From Candidatus Tritonobacter lacicola (GTDB lineage Bacteria; Auribacterota; Tritonobacteria; Tritonobacterales; Tritonobacteraceae), in contig JAVCDC010000052.1 of the NCBI GenBank assembly GCA_030765135.1, forward strand, positions 1 to 55,511: 55,511 nt of DNA, written 5' to 3'. The translations under genes and the position numbers were made by a program. The notes beneath the pieces were generated by a model. The model ran no database searches and was not told the DNA's origin. It saw only the letters and a list, made by a program, of their open reading frames with translations. Below are positions 50,541 through 55,511 of this stretch, piece by piece; positions within the stretch are counted from its first letter, which is position 1, and every line of letters starts with the position of its first letter.

Positions 50541-51806
50541 GTAGATGAAGATATAGCCGACAAATGTTGCAGCAAGGGTGAACGGCAGACCGATCCTGGC
50601 AAAATCCACAAAGCTTATGACATCCCCCTCCTTCTTCAGGAGCCCCATGGCAACGATGTTGGCTGAGGCCCCCACCGGCGTGATATTTCCACCGAGGCAG
50701 GACCCGATAAGGAGACCGAAGATCAACATGTAGTGGACTTCATCCGAAGCGCCGATGCTGTTCGAAAGACTCTGCAGCACGGGGATCATCGCCGTGATAT
50801 ACGGGACGTTATCTATGAAGGCCGAGATCAGGACAGATATCCAGACAACAGCCGTATAGATGACGAATGGATTCGAGCCCAGGATCTCTCCGATGCGCTC
50901 CGCCATTGCCGCGATTACGCCCGTTCTGCTCAGCATGCCGACCATCACGAATACGCCGGCCAGGAAAAACGTCGTTGACCAGTCGTATCTCCTTAATAAT
51001 CCGATCGCATCAGCACGGTTACTGCGGAAATGATGCAACCATCCCACAAGGGCCGCGAGCATGCAGACGAGGCCGCTGAACCACTTGAAGTGCGGGTCAG
51101 GATAAGAAGCCAGGGCAAGTAGAATAACCATGACACAGAGGACGATCGTGGGGAACCACGTCGTGACCACGCACCGCTCGAAATGCGGCACGGGCTGCCT
51201 GAAGCGCCTGAAGATCCTGTAGAGGACTGCGAGGCCGGCGACCGCCCCCAGTTGAACTCCGAAAAATATTCCCGGGCGGCCGTCCAACACGAAGAAGTCG
51301 TTGAAACTCAGCCGCTCGTAGGCGGCAAGGATCATGCTCGGCGGGTCCCCGATAAGCGTGGCCGTCCCCTCGAGGTTGGACGCTATGGCTATCCCGATGA
51401 CAAAAGGCACCGGCGTTATCTTGAGCCGGCGGGCCATCTCTATGCCTATCGGCGCCACGATGAGGACCGTGGCCACGTTCTCGACGAAGGCGGATATGAA
51501 TGCCGAAAAGGCGCAGACCAGGAGCATCGCCATGCACGCCGTGCCGGACCTGTTTATCAGTATGTCCGCCAGGAAGGCCGGCACGCCCGACGCCACGAAA
51601 AGCCCTGCCAGGATCAGCGTACCCGCGAACACCCCCATCACGTTCCAGCTTATATCGGAGAGCGCCCCCCGCAAACCGACAAGCCCCAGGCAAGCGGCCA
51701 CGGCTATCCCCAGCCACAGGATCCGGCTCCGGTGATGCTTGAAGACCATGAGACCGGTATAGACGAGAATGAAAATAGAGGTTGCGAGTAATTTATCCGA
51801 AGGCAT
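50526..51806 (-). CDS. ArsB/SLC13-type ion transporter
   Basis: This 426-residue protein has about eleven hydrophobic helices. FISAFVENVATVLIVAPIG and LISAFIDNVPYITAMIPVL are paired repeats with the N-V-A/P signature, and NLEGTATLIGDPPSMI and GSCLGGNITPVGASANIV are the ion-binding hairpin repeats of the ArsB/NhaD/citrate-transporter superfamily. The inverted repeat structure is clear. The exact ion (Na+/H+, arsenite, dicarboxylate) is not settled by the sequence; the P-protein/ArsB side is closest. It is a single gene. Confidence 0.9.
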   Translation of the reverse strand: MPSDKLLATSIFILVYTGLMVFKHHRSRILWLGIAVAACLGLVGLRGALSDISWNVMGVFAGTLILAGLFVASGVPAFLADILINRSGTACMAMLLVCAFSAFISAFVENVATVLIVAPIGIEMARRLKITPVPFVIGIAIASNLEGTATLIGDPPSMILAAYERLSFNDFFVLDGRPGIFFGVQLGAVAGLAVLYRIFRRFRQPVPHFERCVVTTWFPTIVLCVMVILLALASYPDPHFKWFSGLVCMLAALVGWLHHFRSNRADAIGLLRRYDWSTTFFLAGVFVMVGMLSRTGVIAAMAERIGEILGSNPFVIYTAVVWISVLISAFIDNVPYITAMIPVLQSLSNSIGASDEVHYMLIFGLLIGSCLGGNITPVGASANIVAMGLLKKEGDVISFVDFARIGLPFTLAATFVGYIFIYLIWS

Positions 51807-51869
51807 TGATATAACTATAGGCAGTGGCCTAGAATTCTAATATCGAAGCACGAAATCCGACAGTGAATT

Positions 51870-52691
51870 CTATATTCCGAACAATATCAGTGCCGCGGGC
51901 TCATCTTCATCCGCCATTTCTTCGTCAATGACTATGGCGAGAACCGTGCCGGCGTCGGGATCGGCGAGACCGCAACACTTGGGCAGGCCATCCGCGGCGA
52001 ACACCCGTCCCGCAACCGAAATAAACCTGTCGGAGTCCCTGCTCACGTCAATGTACACGAGCGACGGGTTCTCATCGGCGGAAAAGCCCAGGCCGCCGAG
52101 GAGATCCGGAACGTCCATCTTTGTGGGCTCTTCCCTTATGCCTTTCATCTTCGCTAGCCTGAGCTCTCTCACCCGCGCGCCGAGGCTCTGAAGGACCGCC
52201 TTGCTGGAAACGCCCTCCCCCTCCAGCCTCATCGCGACGGCGGAAAGAATATTCATCTCCATCCCCCTGCCCGCGAGCAGCTTGATCATCTCGGCCGCCC
52301 TTCGCTTCGTCGAGAGGTAACCGATAGTGCGAAAGGCAAGCTCCCGCGGGATCTCCGGTGGGAGACCTTCCACGGCTATGGTTCGGGGCCGCCTGTCGAC
52401 ACCCTTCATGATCTCGCTGAAATGGACATCGCAGAGCCGCGTCGCTTTCTTCATAAGCTCAACGAGAGGCGGCAAAGCTTTCTGGTAATCTATCTCCTTA
52501 TCGGCAACCACCCTGATCGTGTCGCCCTCATTACGCCCGGATTCTCTCGTTAGAATACTGACATCCCCCCCGAGCAGCCTCTCGATAGATTCGATCACTA
52601 TTATGACCCCCTCGGCGAGCGAATAAAAGACATAGAGGACTATCTTCTTGTACCACTTGAACCATTCTGTTGCCGGCCTTCTCTTCTTCAT
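51870..52691 (-). CDS. Unrecognised protein with N-terminal membrane segment
   Basis: This is 273 residues. A basic start (MKKRRPATEWFKWYKK) and hydrophobic stretch (IVLYVFYSLAEGVIIVIESI) suggest a membrane anchor. The rest is soluble: LPPEIPRELAFRTIGYLSTKR and a helical ALLxLG part, ending in AGRVFAADGLPKCCGLADPDAG and GTVLAIVIDEEMADEDEP. I cannot assign it to a family. The start ATG 52691 is formed by the end of the dispersed AT-rich repeat, and the only ribosome-site-like GTGAG also lies in the repeat. Confidence 0.72.
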   Translation of the reverse strand: MKKRRPATEWFKWYKKIVLYVFYSLAEGVIIVIESIERLLGGDVSILTRESGRNEGDTIRVVADKEIDYQKALPPLVELMKKATRLCDVHFSEIMKGVDRRPRTIAVEGLPPEIPRELAFRTIGYLSTKRRAAEMIKLLAGRGMEMNILSAVAMRLEGEGVSSKAVLQSLGARVRELRLAKMKGIREEPTKMDVPDLLGGLGFSADENPSLVYIDVSRDSDRFISVAGRVFAADGLPKCCGLADPDAGTVLAIVIDEEMADEDEPAALILFGI

Positions 52692-52753
52692 AAATTAGCT
52701 CACTTCATGCCTGCCGCCCGCCTGATGGCAGGCAGTCGTTCGCAAATTTATTA
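52691..52753. repeat. Composite repeat: AT-rich inverted repeat split by TGCCTGCC palindrome
   Basis: The outer arms TAAATTAGC (52691-52699) and GCAAATTTA (52742-52750) match the 16421 and 39427 element, including the loop parts TCACT and GTTC. The middle carries TGCCTGCC (52708-52715) and GGCAGGCA (52727-52734), the core of the other family. One repeat appears to be inserted into the other. Confidence 0.75.
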
Positions 52754-52778
52754 AAAAATTTTTCAAAAGAAAATTTTT
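52754..52778 (-). terminator. AT-rich hairpin after hppA
   Basis: On the minus strand, right after the hppA stop, AAAATTTTC and GAAAAATTTT pair with one mismatch and are followed by TTTTAATAAATTTG. It may work as a terminator; it also resembles the 32444-32470 repeat. Confidence 0.45.
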
Positions 52779-55224
52779 AGTCGATGTGGAGCAACGACGC
52801 GATCGCCGGAGAATACTTGATAACGAGCCCTGCGAAGACAATGCTGATCATGCTCATGAGCTTTATCAATATATTCAGGGACGGTCCGGAAGTGTCCTTG
52901 AAGGGATCGCCAACCGTGTCGCCGACGACGCCGGCCTTGTGCGCCAGCGAGCCCTTTCCGCCGAAGTTCCCTTTCTCTATATACTTCTTGGCGTTGTCCC
53001 AGGCCCCTCCCGCGTTATTTAACGTGCAGGCGAGGGTGAAGCCGGTAACCATGCCGCCGGCCAGAAGACCCATGACACCGGCAACCCCCAGCACGAGGCC
53101 GGTGAAGACCGGAATAAGGATTGCCATGAAGCTGGGCAGCATCATCTCCCGCTGGGCTCCCGCGGTCGATATGTCCACGCACCGCGCGTAATCAGGCTGG
53201 CCGGTTCCATCCATAATGCCGGGTATCTCCCTGAACTGCCTCCGCACCTCTTCCACCATGCTGCCGGCCGCCCTGCCGACGGCCTTCATCGTCATGGCGC
53301 AGAATACAAACGCCATCATCGCCCCGATGAAGAGGCCGCAGAGCAGCTTGGGGTTCATGATGGAAAGATCGTAGGCGGAGACAAAGTCCGTGATGTCCGC
53401 CGAGGCCGTGCCGATGAGTTCCGGCACGGCCTGGCCCGCCGCCTGGGCCTTGGCGGCAATAGCGTCGTACGCGGCACGGACATCGGGCGTCTCATCGTAT
53501 CCCTTGAAGAAAACCAGGTTGCCTACATGGTACACCCCATCCTGGGCGAGGCGGCCTAGCCAGACACGCACCTCCTCGATGTACGCCGCCAGCAGTGCCA
53601 TGGCCGTCAGGGCGGCCGAACCTATGGCGAAACCCTTGCCTGTGGCCGCGGTCGTGTTGCCGAGCATGTCCAGGGCGTCCGTCCTCTTTCTGACCTCCGG
53701 GCCGAGACCGCTCATCTCAGCGTTCCCTCCCGCGTTGTCGGCTATCGGGCCGTAGGCGTCGGTGGCCAGCGTGATGCCAAGCGTCGAGAGCATACCGACC
53801 GCCGCAAACCCTATCCCGTAAAGACCGCTTGCAAGATTATCGAAGCCGCCCGCGCACCCGAAGGCGACGAGTATGCCGATAACTATCGTTATGACGGGGA
53901 TCCCCGCCGAATACATCCCGGTCGCCATGCCCGATATAATCGTCGTGGCGGGTCCCATCTTGGCCTGCTCGGCTATCTCCCTGGTGGGAGCGTACTCGTC
54001 GGACGTGTAATACTCCGTCGACTGGCCGATTATAACGCCGGCGAGGAGACCCGCGACAACTGCCCCGAAGATACCCCACGTAATGAGGCCCGCCATGGCC
54101 AGGAGGGCAATGGCCGCAAGAACAAGGATGCTGCTGCCGAGGGTTCCCGTAAGGAGGGCCGTCAGGAGATCCCTCATGCTCGCCCCTTCTTTCGTCCTGA
54201 CGAAGAAGATGCCGACGATGGAGGAGATGATCCCAAGGCCCGCCACGATCATCGGTGACAGCACGTAACCGAGAGCCGCATCGGGATTTGCCGCCCCGGC
54301 GCCCAGGGCCGCGCCCAGGGCCGCCGTGGCGAGAATAGAGCCGCAGTACGACTCGTAGAGGTCCGCCCCCATGCCTGCGACGTCGCCGACGTTGTCGCCG
54401 ACGTTGTCGGCAATGGTCGCTGGGTTGCGCGGGTCGTCCTCGGGAATCCCGGCCTCGACCTTGCCGACCAGGTCGGCGCCCACGTCCGCAGCCTTGGTGT
54501 ATATTCCCCCTCCGACCCTGGCGAAGAGCGCCTGGGTCGAGGCGCCCATGCCGAAGGTGATCATAGTCGTCGTGATTTCGATGTATTTATGATCGAAAGA
54601 CATGCCCGCGGGGACGAGAGTGAGGCCCAGAAACGAGAGCCCTTCCTTCATATGCTGCGCGGTATAAACTATTTTATCGAGGATAAGAAACCATAGTGAA
54701 ATGTCGAGAAGGCCGAAGCCGACCACGACGAGGCCCATGACCGCGCCGCTTCTGAAAGCGACCTGGAGCCCCTTATTGAGGCTCTCGCTGGCGCCCTGCG
54801 CCGTCCGGGAGGACGCCTGGGTCGCCGTCTTCATCCCCAGGAAACCGCATAGGCCGCTGAAGAAACCGCCCGTGAGGAACGCGATCGGCACGAAAGGGTT
54901 CTGGACACCGATGTAGGCAAGGCCGGCGAATACGAGAAAGAGAACGATAAAGACCATTGTAACGACCCTGTACTGCCGGAAGAGGTACGCGTAGGCCCCC
55001 TCGCGAACATAGGCCGCTATCTCCTTCATCTTTTCCGTCCCCTCGTCCGCCTTGAGCACGAGCCTGTAAAAGAAGTAGGCGAAGAGAAGAGCAAGTAGTG
55101 AAGCAACGGGCGCTATCCACCAGTACCAGGGGATCGCCGGCAGGGCGGCCTCGCCGGCCGCCGCGGCGCGGGCTGAATAGAGGCTGAAAAACAATGCCGG
55201 AGCAATCAATCCCTTCAGGTTCAT
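52777..55224 (-). CDS. hppA: Membrane-bound pyrophosphatase, K+-dependent type
   Basis: This 815-residue ion-pumping pyrophosphatase hydrolyses PPi to move H+ or Na+ across the membrane. It has about 16 transmembrane helices. Substrate motifs: GGGIYTKAADVGADLVGKVE, DDPRNPATIADNVGDNVGDVAG, DAYGPIADNAGGNAEMS, and GGAWDNAKKYIEKG with GDTVGDPFKDTSGPSLNI. GNTTAATGKGFAIGSAALTA has Ala at the site where K+-independent enzymes have Lys, so it should need K+. Na+ versus H+ specificity is not decided here. ATG 55224 has AAAGGAG 10 nt upstream; the frame is open to 55299. Confidence 0.97.
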   Translation of the reverse strand: MNLKGLIAPALFFSLYSARAAAAGEAALPAIPWYWWIAPVASLLALLFAYFFYRLVLKADEGTEKMKEIAAYVREGAYAYLFRQYRVVTMVFIVLFLVFAGLAYIGVQNPFVPIAFLTGGFFSGLCGFLGMKTATQASSRTAQGASESLNKGLQVAFRSGAVMGLVVVGFGLLDISLWFLILDKIVYTAQHMKEGLSFLGLTLVPAGMSFDHKYIEITTTMITFGMGASTQALFARVGGGIYTKAADVGADLVGKVEAGIPEDDPRNPATIADNVGDNVGDVAGMGADLYESYCGSILATAALGAALGAGAANPDAALGYVLSPMIVAGLGIISSIVGIFFVRTKEGASMRDLLTALLTGTLGSSILVLAAIALLAMAGLITWGIFGAVVAGLLAGVIIGQSTEYYTSDEYAPTREIAEQAKMGPATTIISGMATGMYSAGIPVITIVIGILVAFGCAGGFDNLASGLYGIGFAAVGMLSTLGITLATDAYGPIADNAGGNAEMSGLGPEVRKRTDALDMLGNTTAATGKGFAIGSAALTAMALLAAYIEEVRVWLGRLAQDGVYHVGNLVFFKGYDETPDVRAAYDAIAAKAQAAGQAVPELIGTASADITDFVSAYDLSIMNPKLLCGLFIGAMMAFVFCAMTMKAVGRAAGSMVEEVRRQFREIPGIMDGTGQPDYARCVDISTAGAQREMMLPSFMAILIPVFTGLVLGVAGVMGLLAGGMVTGFTLACTLNNAGGAWDNAKKYIEKGNFGGKGSLAHKAGVVGDTVGDPFKDTSGPSLNILIKLMSMISIVFAGLVIKYSPAIASLLHID

Positions 55225-55270
55225 ATCGTTGAGACTCCTTTCATATATCCACAAAAAAAAGCGAGACAAT

Positions 55271-55299
55271 ACGTTAGCCTCCCCCGGCCCCCATGTCAA
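55271..55299 (-). promoter_or_regulatory. Sigma70-type promoter for hppA
   Basis: On the minus strand a perfect TTGACA (55299-55294) is followed after 17 nt by TAACGT (55276-55271), a 3-of-6 -10 box. It lies about 45 nt before the start codon. Confidence 0.45.
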
Positions 55300-55379
55300 G
55301 CCAAATCAGGTGATATGTACAACCAAAATAGAAATGTCCCCTTTTTACCAATTTAGCCTGAATTATTCATAAGAAATGA

Positions 55380-55511
55380 GTGGACATTTTCGATAAACGG
55401 CGACAGAGCCATATTGATCACGAACTGCAGGAGCTGTTTCGTCAGCGTGCGTATCAAATTGCCTGCGGGTACGAGGACGCGGATGACTGCGACGAACTGA
55501 AGGCGGACCCG
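55380..55511 (+). pseudogene. IS1380-like transposase, N-terminally truncated and cut by window end
   Basis: The frame from GTG 55380 reads HIDHELQELFRQRAYQIACG then YEDADDCDELKADP, matching the conserved N-terminal region (RQRVYALALGYEDLNDHDxLRxDP) of IS1380-family transposases. About 40 residues that normally precede it are missing; a TGA stop lies directly before the GTG. The 3' end runs out of the window. Either a dead 5'-truncated copy or a start I cannot see. Confidence 0.65.

Noticed and set aside
1-55511. tRNA, rRNA or riboswitch genes
   Set aside because: I looked for cloverleaf-like and conserved rRNA stretches in the gaps and saw none; a covariance-model search would be needed to exclude small RNAs.

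Overview
The window is a high-GC bacterial chromosome segment. It has dense, mostly minus-strand operons, many 1-8 nt overlaps between genes, and frequent GTG/TTG starts. Gene content suggests an uncultured Gram-negative-type anaerobe of the kind seen in the PVC or Omnitrophota-like candidate phyla. The pointers are GDP-heptose genes, lipoproteins, many TPR proteins, a membrane pyrophosphatase, an RNase HIII, and palindromic dispersed repeats built on TGCCTGCCGGCAGGCA. The phylum is inference only: there is no rRNA or tRNA in the window.

Region 1 (1-16.4 kb) is a surface-glycan locus. It holds an AT-richer methyltransferase cut by the window edge, a decayed glycosyltransferase remnant, three family 2 and three family 4 glycosyltransferases, and one three-part GT2/module/GT4 protein. 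It also has three radical SAM proteins, one of them of the B12-dependent type, and a 52-residue DUF5989 membrane protein. From 9.6 to 16.4 kb, two tandem GT4 genes, two radical SAM genes, a GT2 gene and the DUF5989 gene lie in one direction and are tightly packed.

Region 2 (16.5-23 kb) is on the minus strand. It contains three small unrecognised proteins (one a zinc ribbon), a secreted/membrane TPR protein, a Nit-type amidohydrolase, two exported unknowns, RNase HIII and signal peptide peptidase SppA.

Region 3 (23-30.4 kb) is a translationally coupled operon: three sugar-nucleotide short-chain dehydrogenases, heptose-1-P guanylyltransferase and heptose-7-P kinase (HddC/HddA-like), a DPM1-like GT2, and a TMTC/PMT-like membrane protein with TPRs. 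Together they could make a GDP-heptose derivative and deliver sugar across the membrane.

Region 4 (30.5-44.8 kb) is mixed. It includes a diguanylate cyclase, a TPR protein, an exported beta-propeller protein, a second TMTC-like TPR protein, an O6-alkylguanine methyltransferase, an IspH-UbiA fusion, an ABC exporter pair, and two exported unknowns. A 676-bp gene-free stretch is bracketed by inverted repeats.

Region 5 (44.8-55.5 kb) has a ClpB-TPR lipoprotein-TPR lipoprotein operon, an ArsB/SLC13-type transporter, an unrecognised membrane protein, a K+-dependent-type membrane pyrophosphatase, and a truncated IS1380-like transposase at the end.

Dispersed hairpins sit unusually close to start and stop codons. 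The main leads are the radical-SAM/glycosyltransferase cluster with a shared beta-rich module, the IspH-UbiA fusion, and the repeat elements at gene boundaries.
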